A stretch of DNA of 64,000 bases, taken from Daphnia carinata. Its lineage: Eukaryota > Arthropoda > Branchiopoda > Diplostraca > Daphniidae. The notes beneath the pieces were generated by a model, which was given only the letters and a program-made list of their open reading frames with translations, searched no databases and had not been told where the DNA came from. The DNA lies in assembly GCF_022539665.2 (NCBI RefSeq), contig NC_081334.1, positions 8,960,424 through 9,024,423 on the forward strand, read 5' to 3'. The translations under genes were made by a program, and so were the position numbers. Shown here one piece after another: positions 1-17,600 of this stretch. Positions within the stretch are counted from its first letter, which is position 1. Every line of letters starts with the position of its first letter.

Positions 1-1569
1 CCGGAAGGCGACGCCGATGGAAGGACATGTGATCGCTCTTTTATCCCACTTCCCATGTTTCTTTGTTTTTTATCATCCATGTTCACGTTCCTTGATGGAG
101 TGACACTACGATTTACTTGCGGTGTCCCAAATCTTCCACTTGAAACATGGTCTTTCTTCCGTTCAAATAAAGCCTTCCTTTCTGACATTGTCATATCGGC
201 CGGATCTTTTAAAGCCGGGGGAGGGGAGTCAAATTGCGCTGCGAGTTCCTGCACGGAACGGAGCCTGGGTTCTGCTTTCTTAGAATTTTCTGTTCCAATT
301 ACGTGCGACAATGATGAAGGCCGAATAGATGTCCGATCGTCACGCACGTTGTGTACAATTTTTGTAGGTTTGACGTTGGGTGAAACGATGCCACCTGTTT
401 TGGTAAACAATTTTCCTTGAGAGTGAGATGGGCCTTTCAGCTTCGAAGGCGTATTGTCCAGCTGCGCAACATCAGGTGATCTTATTTTCTTGGGGGGAGA
501 TGACTTGTATGGTGATCCAGCAGCAAATGTCCAGGAATTTGCCGATTCTTCTTCTATCTCATTTTCCTGTTCTTTTTCAAACTCGTAAATCAGACGAGAA
601 CGTGACTCGGTTGGTGTGAACCCCTGCGATTCCTATTCAAATAAAAATATTTACAATTTTCTGGCCACAGCAAATAAATTTTCCAGTACGAGCTAAGGTG
701 CTGGCAACAAATGAATTTTGGATTTGCTTATACATACCAAGCTTTGAAGAACTGATTTGTCTAACACAAGTGATTTATATGGTGTGGATGATTCTTCACT
801 AGCTGGTAACTTTACAGGGGTGTTTTCTTCTGATTGCATCCTGGATGATGAGCAGATGGTACTTTTGGATGAAAAGCCACCATCCAGCTTATCATTAGGC
901 AAAAGTATGCTAGCCTTTGCAATAGAGTTTGCGCTTCTGGATTTTGAAGCTGTGTGATCGTTGAATTTCAGAGGGGTACCAGCTACTTTTACATTTTTTT
1001 CAGGTGTGGAAGATATTGGTTTTGGACATATACCAGATTGATCTTCCCAATCCTTTACTCGATGTGCAAGTACTTCTAATCTTGTTTTACGTGACATCTG
1101 CAACGGTGGAGTTTGCTCTGTTGATGCTTGATTTTTTAAGGGGCTACTTTGGGTGGATTTTGAACCTTAAAAGAAAAACAAATCAGAAACAAATAGCATC
1201 ACTTTCAATATTTTTCACAAAAATAATCAAAGGGATATCTTTTTGTATTTTGATGAAACTATTTACCTGTATTGTTTTCCTTTCCTGCTAAATTTTCTTT
1301 TTTCTCAAGAGCCAACAATTGTGCATTTTTTGAATCACCTAATGATTCCTTAGTTGGACTTGCATCAAATCCAAAGTTTGGTTTAGATTTATGCAGTTGT
1401 TCTTGCCGTTGCTTTGTTCTTTTTATCATGTTCTAAAATTAAGATTATGCATTACATTTTTTAAAAAGTTGCTAAAAAATTCCAAATGTTATTTAACAGA
1501 AATAAGTGAAACAATATGAGAATAACTTGGTAAAAATGAGCTGACAAGTACCTCAGTAAATAAATCCAT
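1..1569 (-). CDS. Anillin (scraps-type), N-terminal part, runs off the left edge
   Basis: Anillin is the scaffold of the cytokinetic ring that ties actin, myosin II, septins and RhoA to the cleavage furrow. Four exons join in frame: 1552-1569, 1267-1432, 738-1165 and 632 down to 1, giving 414 visible codons. The start ATG (1569) opens MDLFTENMIKRTKQRQEQL, like the conserved anillin N-terminus. Residues about 88-105 hold TRLEVLAHRVKDWED, matching the 'RRxRLxxLA...WED' box. Near residue 350 lies MSERKALFERKKD, the family's ERxALFE box. The rest is Ser/Pro-rich and low in complexity, as is usual here. The C-terminal anillin-homology and PH domains would lie beyond the window, so identification rests on the short N-terminal boxes. 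All junctions are GT-AG and phase-consistent. Confidence 0.78.
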
Positions 1570-3928
1570 TTTGTTTGGAGTGTAAACATAAATAAATGAG
1601 TATAATTCTATCCTGCAAGGTAATTAAAATAATTTCATTACAAACAAATTCGATTAGAACCTATTATGAGATTGTTACCGGAAAAATTTTCACACACAAA
1701 ACTCAGGGACTAAGTTTAGAACTATCAACTGCCACACGAAGACTATGTTTGTTCCATTCTATCTTCGAAGTTCGAACCGTTGCAGGAGAAATATTCAAAA
1801 ACTGACAGTGGGAGGGCACATAAGTGGTAATCGATTATTTAGTTTTTAGTCATAACTTCGACTATTGAATAATATCGAAGTATGACTAATCATTAAATAA
1901 GTATTATTTGTTACATTTGTCAAATGTGCAGAACGGAGAAGAAAAAAAGCGAACAGCAAGTCTTATTAATTTTTATTTTGATCCATTTTAATATAACAGA
2001 CTGTCTGCTGTCTGCACACTAGAAGCTGTACTGACACATGTGGGCGATGTCATGAAATTCAAATTCAAACGTATCTCCAAACCATCCAAACCAACGGTAC
2101 ATCGGATTTTTTCAACATTTCGGCATTACCTTATTTTTGGTTTTGGCGTAATGGTGCCTGCCGCTTGTCACTCCCAGATTATGATGCATTTATAAGACCA
2201 CACAAAAAGGGAAAAACTTTACTTTAATCCTTTACCATGTTTCCCAGTTGTCCATTTCATCTGTGGGTATATTACAAATTTTCATTCAGAAAAATATTCA
2301 TTGAAATCTGGGATAATTTGTTAAAAGCTCTTGTAATTTTACACGATCTACGGCCCGACATAATCTGGCCAGGTCTGATGAATGTGTTTGTTTTATTCGC
2401 CATTCATGCATATCTTTTAAATGCCACGCCCTAACCGTTGAGTACGGGGGGCTCTCATAAGTTCCGAAAAAGCTTATATTTGTTTAGTTCATTTTTCTGT
2501 AGGCTTGTTTTGTTTTTTTAAGCGGAACGTGTTATTGGACCTCAAATAATGGATAAGAGAACAGTTTAAGCGTAATAACGTGTATTGGGCCTCGTATGGA
2601 GGTCACAGCGTATTGAACACACCTGACTGTTGTCTTACTCAAGTCGGCTAGTTTTTTTTTTTACTGTTTTGTTGTTAGTCGGATGGCTTCTATTAGGTTG
2701 GCTTGTCAATCCCAAGGATTGCTTCCTCCTGTACGTTGGTGCAGTACGCAAAGGTCTTCTAAGTTGCAACACGTGACCATTTTTTCTGAATGCATGAAAT
2801 TACAACCGTCCTCTTTTTATTTTATTCTTATTTTTCGGTAACAATACACGATAAACTGAAAGAGACGTTTTGATGTATAACTTGTATCACCATGGCAAAT
2901 AGCAACATTAGAAACACACCAGGCGCACAGTAGTTACCGACAGGTCGCCGGTGAATCAGAAAACCCGGCACATGAAGTACTGATCCAGCAATCGACTTAC
3001 TCTTGGCTCATCTATCTATCTTCCTTCAGTGAAACGTTAGTAAATCACAAATACCCAAGTTTATGTATTATGGGAACATATGGATGAATGTTTCTGAGAA
3101 AACTAAGTTTAATAAGCGGTCTTCCGTCCAGATTTCATATACTTCACCGCAACTGTGATATGCACTTATTCGAAATTAAAACGCTCTATGTTGCGCACAG
3201 ACAAAAAGTGAAGATAGGAAGCTGATGAGCATGCAAATCTATAATTCAAATTACGATTTTCTAGTTCTCTCTTATATGCATACATTTGTTAAAGAAGATT
3301 AAGAGAAACGGGTGAAGTGGGAACTCGATCCTTACAACAAGGAATACGATGACAGTTTGAGAGACCAATAGGCATCATTCAAACAGATGTAGAGGAATAA
3401 ATTGAAACAACGACGGTCACCAACATTGACAGGGCGTAGACGGAGGTGGTATGTGGAAACGAAGGAAAAGAGCTACAACAATGACTAGTACCAAAATATG
3501 AATCATCAAGACAGAACTAATCACTAAATGTTACCAACTGTTTTTTTTTTTAATATTCAAACCAAACGTAATGATGATGAAGTTGAAGTTCTACCTCCGT
3601 CGATAAACTATAGCAGTTGCCTGTGCTGTTGTTTAGTTGCACTGGAAATAAACTTTAGGAGGCTGAGTTAAATGAGAAAGGGCACACAGAACGCGATTAA
3701 TTAATTTTTTTTTTGTTGTTGTTTTTTTTTTTGTTTTTTTTTGTTTTTGTTTTGTTTTTGACGACAAATAATTGAACATCATCAGGTAGAAAGACAACAG
3801 AAACGCCACAGAGGGTTGAGGTTGGGATGTTCAGTGTTGGGTTGGGCAACAATGCCGTTCCGTTTGAAATCAGATACAAATTTCTGGCATTTAATATAAA
3901 GACATTTTCTGCCGATTCTTCTGTGATC
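1570..3928. other. Intergenic DNA: anillin promoter side and PKA-C 3' flank
   Basis: No coding region is supported. Both neighbours are on the minus strand, so this holds the anillin 5' flank and the 3' untranslated region of the distal PKA-C ending. Two overlapping AATAAA signals on the minus strand (2816-2826) could serve the long PKA-C transcript. A T/G-rich low-complexity tract lies at 3703-3760. Confidence 0.5.
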
Positions 3929-9288
<5,360 letters not shown>

Positions 9289-10134
9289 GGCTCGGTCTTT
9301 TTTTCACTCTCGCCGACTCAGCTTCTCACACGCACATACGGAGAACTTGCAAGCATTCAGAACGAACAAAAAGAAAAATGGTTCAATTTCTTGTGGTTGG
9401 CAGTTTACGATGTCGACATTTGGAACGGCTAAAGGGTTAATCGGCAGTGCAATAATCAGTTCGAGTCTTGCCTACAGTAACGTCTTTGCTAAACTGGAAA
9501 ATGAACGACGAATCATGAGCAACATAAATTCGTCGTCATTGGCATGTACCACCACTTCTATCGAAGTCCATCAAGCTATCGTATACACTATCGTATATAC
9601 TAAACACGTTGATCACAGCATCGAGTCATTCACTTTTCGAATAGCACAATGCAACACAACAGAACGCTGCACTACTTGAATTTCTCAAATGGTGAACCAA
9701 TTGCAGGAGTTTTTCAAACCATAACTGCAAGTTGAAACCTTCAATTCTTGCTTTCGTTTTTTTTTTTTTTTTTTTTGATTTTCTCGTCTTTTTTGTTCTT
9801 TCTTTTTTTTGTTTTTTGTTTTTTGGATTTTTGTTGTTGTTTTTTCTTATTGCACTTGACGTTTTCGAAGCACTTCAAGACAGAAGTGGCGAATGGCAAA
9901 TCGGCAAACCACAACTGGTTGGTAGCAACACTCTCCACAGGACGAACCCCGGTTCTGATTTCGTCGTAGTTGGCAGCTCATTTAGTTTCTACCATGTCAG
10001 AACTAACACCGGAGGCAGGGAGTTGTGAATCAGACTGACCAGAGTAGAAAAATCTGCAGGTTTTCTCGACTATAGGCGTCCTATTCAACTTCGAATGAGA
10101 ACAACAACCAAAACCTGCTAGTAACTCACACTAC

Positions 10135-10156
10135 CAGGCACCTTGGCTTCTTCCAT
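10135..10156 (-). CDS. Candidate alternative PKA-C first exon (7 codons)
   Basis: An ATG at 10156 opens MEEAKVP and ends one base into a codon before a GTAGTG donor, the same phase as the MGNAA exon, so it could splice to 7941. An in-frame TGA lies upstream in the GC-rich stretch at 10157-10240, as expected for a first coding exon. The donor is weak, and the exon is too short to identify by similarity. The product would lack the myristoylation glycine. Confidence 0.35.
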
Positions 10157-12138
10157 TGCCTCTTTCCCGGCAATGGACGTAGCCCGTTGCTTCCGACCTT
10201 TCTCCGTAGAAGAGGTGGAGGCCCCGCCCACTCGTCAGCACCATCTGTCGAGCTATCTTTACACTATTCAGCCAAGAGATATTTTCTTTTTACACAAAAA
10301 TAATGCATTATTCTTGTTTCTCTCAATTTTGTTTTGCAAAATCTAATGCTGCCGATAAGAAATAGATTCGTTTGACTATTACGATTTTATTTTTTTTTAA
10401 TTTACTTTAATAAACTATCTCGTAAAAGCAGCCTATGTGCAGCAAACGCCATCTGTCTGAGAAGATATGCCATAGCATGAATATGTGACACATACCACTT
10501 TGCGATTTTAAAATATAGACTTAATACATAAAACAATCAAGTTTACCTTTTATTTAATAAAATTTTACATTTTACTCATTTAAAATTATTGTTCACAATT
10601 TGGTGATGCCCATAATGGCAATTATAACATCAGAACTTTAGGTAAAGCGTTCCTGGTGTAGTCAAAACTGCGAAATTCCTTTTCAGGCAAACGAAATCGA
10701 TGAACAAAGAAACTATAACAATGTATAGTATCAGATTGGCATTAAGTGGTTCAGACACTGTTCAATTGAATAAAGATGATACAAGTTTTGTATCATTGAC
10801 AACGAATTACTAAAAGAACTAAGACCTCAGTAGAGTTTGAATGCACGTCAACCCTGACTGACAATTCGTTATGAATGTTCGATTTTTGTTCAAGCATATG
10901 AAAACCTCACCCAAAATAAAAATTAAAAAAAAAACATTTTTAACGTTAATATTTCGCAAAATCTTTCGGAAAACTAATGACAATTACTGTTTTATAACCT
11001 TTTATTTTGTTTTTATTTATTTATCTGTTTAATTTTTTTTCGAGCAGGAAGCATAAAGAGAAGTTGGGGGTAACTGAGTCTCCCGCGGCCACACAATCTG
11101 CTCACGATCGATACTACCAGTACCCAAAAGTAAGTGTTGCCAGATCTGCTGGTTTGGACCCTTTTCCCGCACCTCATCAGTATTAATATCGATCGTCATC
11201 TTACCCTCCACTACGCCCCAGTTGTCTCATACGCCACCTGTTACTAGCTCAAAGGTAAACCAATCTTTTTTGATAAATAGCAAGAAAAGCAGTGCGACAT
11301 CTCATAGATATTGACTTGAGTGATAAAACGTGAAATATTCCCACGAAACATTGAACTATCTTTGCACAAATATAATCCACGCTTGGTACATATACAATTC
11401 ATGGGAACATTAATTCTACTTCAAAATTTCTTGTTTCTAATATTCTAGCTCAACGTCCCTTTCCTTCAAATTGTAGTATTCCTACGTTAGAAAAAAACTA
11501 ACCTTCTACCGTCGCATGATGATTTTTAACAAATTTTCTATTATGTGCTTTCCCCCATCGTAACTGGCATTGGGCGAATCATTAATGTGCTTTTCACTTG
11601 GCCAAGGTGCTAATTCAAATTTACTGATTGCCTCTGTTTAGGCAATACAGCATGGTGTTTGCTTAGTGAACATTACCTTGGCAATATTTATTTTGATAAC
11701 TATATGCATTTGGCTTAAATAATTTGTTTATGATAAGAAATTAAAATCTTTATATTAGCTCATAAAAATGCTACCATTGTTTAAATACATCTTAACGTTA
11801 GTTAGTTCTTCAGCAACTGACGTACAATGGTGGTATTTCCGTAATACAATTCAAAAATCACATTTAGCCTTAGCAACCGAATAGACGGGATCCCACACAT
11901 TGTGACATAGAGCACAAAACGAGATATTTATCGAATAGCAAAATGTAAAGGCCATGGCTCCCATCAATATTTGACGATGCCAATAAATCATTATATCTTT
12001 ATTTGATAAATAGCTGGTAAAAGCGTTGGATCTGTGTTCGAGACGTAAAGGATATTGACTGAACTAATTCCGATAAACTTTTGTCTAATATAAATTATAC
12101 ATAGTATGAGTTACATAAGTTAGTGGAATTGGACTTAC

Positions 12139-14667
12139 GATTAAAATGGCCATCAGAATGCGTGGGCAGAACCGCGCTGCCTTTGGATCCACTGGAACCT
12201 AATGGCATGTTAGAATTGTTTGCTAACGGATTGGAGTTCACTTTATGGCCAACAGATGGACCCCAGTCTTGAGTCTGTCAAAAAGTAAACAACAAAAAAG
12301 AAAAACAAATCATGGCTAACGTGTGGTAGCGTATGGGAAAACATGGTAAAAAGAAGTGGATTGTAGGATTTCAGTAGGTGCAGCATCCATGTTTTATTTA
12401 GTCTCTGTGAAGACGGATTAGTTTTCATCTTACAGGGAACTTAGGTAAAATAACGGGACATGCATGTCTTTAGCTAACACGCCTAAGCTGTTCAGCTGCA
12501 CTTCCAGTCACCATGCGACGCCATGGGACCTGTTCGAGTGTATGACTCAGTCGTTTCTCCTTCTCATGATTTCCAGAGTAAATAACCTCCCCCCCCCTCC
12601 TCAAAGTAAAATAAATAATAATAATGCTAGCTTGTCATTCCCATCCAAGCCCCTTGTCTATGTGCATTTCTACTTTCCAGTCAGTAGGATAATTTAGATT
12701 TTTTTCCCTTTTCCTTTTTTGTTGTTGTCAGTATGTGTAATTTACCTTATAAAATGTTTCTTTCTCTTCCTCAGCAATGGTTTGATTCAAGGTTGACGTC
12801 TTGTGTGGTGATGGGAATCGCGGCAGAGCTGTGGTCGATTTTTCTGCGTCTACGTAGTTGGTTGTTTTTTTCTTGGCAAGAGGGTTGGTAGGCTCGCTTT
12901 GCGTTTGCGTTGTTAATTGGCCGGTGCTACCAAACGCGGTTGGTGGTCCACAAAAGGTTGGTACGGCTGAATGATCGACGACAACGGCTGTGCTACTGCT
13001 ATTTTCCTTTTTATTGCTGGACTTGAATGGTGACGGCGTGAAAATCGCCTGTCCCGGGCTGGTCACCGTTGGGTCGACATGAGTAGCCGGTTTGAAACCA
13101 ATCGCCTCCACTCCTTGAGAAACAAGCAAAGCTATTTTTAGACATGATACGAATTCTCTCAATATCGATTGTGTCTACTTTTGAACTTTTCTTTTTCTAT
13201 CCTTGCCCTAAATAACGGCGGTATGCCATCTATTACTATTGTTGTTCGCGTTCGTCTGCCATGGCGAAAACATAAGAATATGTTTTGGTTTTCCAGACGC
13301 ACGTAAAGACTATATATATGATTTTTTTTTTTAAACAAAGAGTCCAATAGGAATGTCTCGAAGACGAAACCGTAACCGTTAATTTCGTTTTCCTTTCTTT
13401 TGTGTCGTTGATAACTCCTAGAAAATAATATTGATGCCGTCGATGATGACTCTCCATTTCTTTCTTTTCGCCGCAAGAAACAGGAGAATACGAGATGGGG
13501 AAAATGGGGGGGAAAAATACATAACAACAAAGCCTTGCTATCCATATCCGTAAAAAAAAAGGCCACGACTGTAGAAGGGGATAGACATACTTTGTCCATG
13601 ACACTATACCGGGCCCAAAGTAGGAATAAAAATGTTCATCTGATGAAATAAGGCCAGTCAGGGTCGTGATCAAACCGCCTAACGCTCTGCTCTTTGATTC
13701 CCCCCCCCCCCCCAGTGCCAGTATAATTCATATCCAGCAATGCACGTTAGTCAAACGTAACGGCATTGTTTTTCCCACAGCAAGGTTGTAAAGTTCCTAG
13801 CTGCGAACTTCTATAAACTATGACAAATTACGCTTAACAAAAGGTGTAAACACGTGATAATTGACTTGATGCAGCCGGGGGAAAATGGAGGGTCCATCAG
13901 CGTCGTCGTCGTTGTCGTCCTCTGTACGTACGATATACATTATCCGCTGCGCGTCATCCAGGTGGTTCTAGGGATGGGTAGCAAATCAATAGAGGAAGGA
14001 AAAAGAGGCGCAGGTCGAGTGTTGCCTTGTTGTAAGGAAAGACTAGAGCGCCGCTGACGAAGAAGTAGCAAAGCGAGCCAGCAAGCAAGCAGCAGAAAAG
14101 CCTCTTGACTATAGCCGTTGCGTGCGCAAACCCGAGTCGAACATATACGGAAGCCTATACCCCATTGATTTTTTGTTCGGTAAGGCAAGCACCGACAATT
14201 CGTGCTCACCCAGACATGACGGTCGGATAGATCGATAGATGATGATAAACGCCAACTATACAGATGAAGCGATTCATTAAAAAAAAAATCTATCGAATAA
14301 AAAATAAATTGAGGCAAAAATAGGTGGGTGGATGCAAAACATAGGAGCCGGCTAATCGCTAAGGGAAAAATGAAATCTAATGTCATTTTCTTTTGTCTCT
14401 TATCACAATCAAAAGCTATTTTGATAAACAGTGGGCTACGACCAAAGCGTTCCACTTGGGTTCGTTTTACTCCTCCACCCCTTCACCGTAACATCGTGAT
14501 TGATTTTGTTATTCGTACGACTTGTTGCCGGCCGTACTGAGTAACCATTTTACCAGTTGATCGGACTGCTTACCTTCTAGCATGTCAAACATACAACACA
14601 TAACTACCAGCTGTTCAGTTGCTTCACTCTTGTTTAACGGAGGAGAGTGCCACAGCTTTTCGTCCAT
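12139..14667 (-). CDS. Three-exon leader, possible long N-terminus of PKA-C or separate gene
   Basis: Three exons join in frame: 14574-14667 (opens MDEKLWHSPPLNKSEATEQL), 12746-13113 (Ser/Thr/Pro-rich) and 12139-12274 (opens TQDWGPSVGHK). They give about 199 residues and end in phase 1 before a good GTAAGT donor. No terminal exon with a stop was found that would close them as an independent gene, although an acceptor near 11239 would give an immediate stop. The phase fits the PKA-C exon at 7941, giving a kinase with a long disordered N-terminal extension. I recognise no family in the leader itself. All three exons have clean splice sites, so coding status is more secure than membership of the PKA-C gene. 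Confidence 0.5.
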
Positions 14668-17600
14668 GTCAACCTTGTATATAAAGTATTAGCGACATTC
14701 GTCTTTTCATCCTTGTATAAATGGATGAGCACATGACGAAGAACAATGCAAATGAAAGAGCATAAGACGGGAGAAGGTCACGGCATGTGTGTCCTCTTTT
14801 TACCGTTAAAGACAGTACCTTTGCCGTTCTGCCGAACGACCTATATGAAGCTACTTTCCCCCACGTCAGTGTGTCAACTTACTGTCATTATATTTCATAA
14901 ATACGTGACGCACATATGTCGCTGCTAAAAGTGTGTGATTCGTAAACATCGAAGAAATCGAACGAAACAGTCGCGAACAACATCGTTGATTGATTTTTGA
15001 GGCTAAAGTTTACGTTTTGCATCCCGAAAATGTATGGAATGGATCTCAGTTGTCGTCAACAACGTTGCGTGGGTGAACAATGGTTGGAACTGTCACCCTT
15101 CGGGAAATGTGCAAAAATTCAACAAAAACGGAGTACAGACTCAAGCCGGTTTTTTTTGAAAACGCTTTGAAAATTTTGAAACCAACGTCACGTACAATTG
15201 CAACCGACGAAATAATAATTTTAAAAAATGTAAAAGCTTTCTCGAGTTATACGCTTTCAAATTGGATCGTCGCATAATGTTGCAGCAACTGGGAAAGAAT
15301 ATGTATACTTTCTCCCACAAATGTTTCTACCTGAATGTCCCAATAGTCAACGGAAAAGCGTCTCTTGTCGTACAAGAAAAAAAAAACGAAAAGAAAAAAA
15401 TAATAATAATAATCTTTTTACTCGGCACACGAAACAGCTATTCGCACCGTATGCGATACTAAGTTTTAGTGAGTTGAAAAATCAACATAAATTTGCACGC
15501 GGCCAATTATTTCAAATGGGATGGCGGGATTTTATTTATTTTTGGTTCAAATATGCTGATGTGGTATGCGCCAACCAATAACCGTGGCAAAGAGTTAGTT
15601 AACACCAGCCTCCAATGGCTGCATTAGTGTCAATGAATTTTTAGCCGCATGCAGCATAAAGAAAATTCATTCACTCAGGTGGGGGGAGATAAAAATCTGA
15701 GCACTACGTCACGCTTGCTGTATATGGTAGTATTACGTCGACCACCTCCATTTCTTTTTCTTTCTTTTTCTTTCTTTTTTTTTTTTTTTTTTGTGCGATA
15801 AACTTCCATGGGTTAAAGATTTTCTCGAGTCGTCTATCGAAGTAGCCTTATATGGCCTCGCTTGCCTCTCTGCCAAGCTCATTCTTTTACCTCGCAAGTG
15901 TGTTGGAACACCGATCTTGCCCTGCAGGCTTTGCTATATATTTTTTTGTGAGGCCTTGACCAGCGGGATGAAAGGCATTTCACCGGTGGATGAACAAACA
16001 AGAAAGGTATCTCTGCATCCCCTTTACTTTTTAGATAGTCATTTTCAATAGGGGATTGTCGCAGTCACTAGTACGTTCGTAGTGGCTATTAAATAAACAC
16101 ACGTTGTATGGATTTTTCGGTGTGCAACTGCGCGTAATATTGATTGTTTACAATCAGCAAAAAATAATCGTACTCTATCTTTATTTCGTAAGATAATGTT
16201 TGTCTACAACCATGTTGTGTATTCCAGGAGTTGCAATCTTAGCGAGGCGTTGCCATTCGTGTTTTCTGTTTTCTCATTTTATTTCTAGCGGTAATCGTTT
16301 GATGCTTGATTCTGCTACACGACTAAAGGGGTTGGTACAACCACTTGTAAAAAGAGGCGCTTCTTAATCATTTCTCGGATGGGCAATCGACTGAAGAAAG
16401 CAGAAAACAAATATTAACATGCAAGTGTTTAATTGTCAAGTAAGTTTCTGTTGTTAGGTAAACAATTGTGAGCGGAAAGTGGTGGATTGAGGTGGAAAAA
16501 GAACGACAGTTGCTGTGAAACATCCACGTAACAAATTAGAAAACAAAGAAGTCTTCGAAAATAAAAAGAATCTTTCGAAACGTTTGCGTGTGTAAAATTT
16601 TTAAAAGAAAGCTTCCACATGGCAAACAAGGGGCAGGAGCCACTCGAATTATGAATGCAGGTTGTTTCTAATCGAACATTCTAAGCACACACAAAAAAAA
16701 ACGTGAAACTTCACTATTTTGGCCACTTTTTCTTAAACTCGTTTCGCTCTATCGCAATTTGACTTCTGAAATGAACAATTTTTTTTAAAAATATTGTGCT
16801 AAGTGGAAGTTGGCAAAAAATCTCTGTCCATGTTTGCACGTTGCATTACTGATAATACAGTAATGAACTACTAAAGCTTTTACATCCTGTGTGAGAAAAG
16901 CAAGGTGACACGAAACTGTCAATAGGTAGAATGTCCTGGAGTAACAGATATGAAATTACAGCCCATTAGACGTAATCCTAGCTGTATTTAAAGATATAGT
17001 CTATTGCGTTTCTCCATGCCTCCCCTCTTCTCTTTGCAAATAGGGCGCAACTGTGGGGAATATCCCTTTATTTACAATGTATAGTACATGTCCTGGATAA
17101 ACAGCTGTTTTCACTACACACTGTAGACATCTAGAAACGCATCCCCACTCATCGCAGTATTGCGAGGGCGGAATACTGCCTCGTTTTTAATCAAATTAGA
17201 GAAGACTCTCCCAGCTCATCTACCGAATTAATTTTATTACGGAGCTAAAGGACGAAAGTGATTCGACCGTGTTCTTCTATTTATCTTTTTTATTTTGTAC
17301 ATTTTATCAGTGGCGCACATTTTCAATAGATTACCGAGGAAACCTTATTTGCATGGGGCAATGTACACAAATGAGCTTACCTATCCGTAACACTATTGTG
17401 CAAGAAGGTTTCGTAAAGATAGAAGACCGAAACATTACTAATACAGATGCCCAGTTCACGTTTCAGCATTTCTTTTCCACGAGTAAACAAAGAAATTAAC
17501 CAGGGATTTTCATTTAAAAAGATTCACCGTTACACCAGCAAAAAAAAACTAATCAAAATTTCACATAACAGGTGGTGTCTATTGAATCCAAGTTTAAAAC

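Noticed and set aside
11029-11211. 60-codon minus-strand frame that could be a terminal exon for the 12-14.7 kb leader
   Set aside because: The frame starts without an acceptor in the needed phase. The only good acceptor nearby (about 11239) leads to an immediate stop in the leader's frame, so it was not annotated as coding.
13690-13715. Poly-C run and other homopolymers (also near 18579)
   Set aside because: Simple sequence in non-coding DNA with no sign of function.
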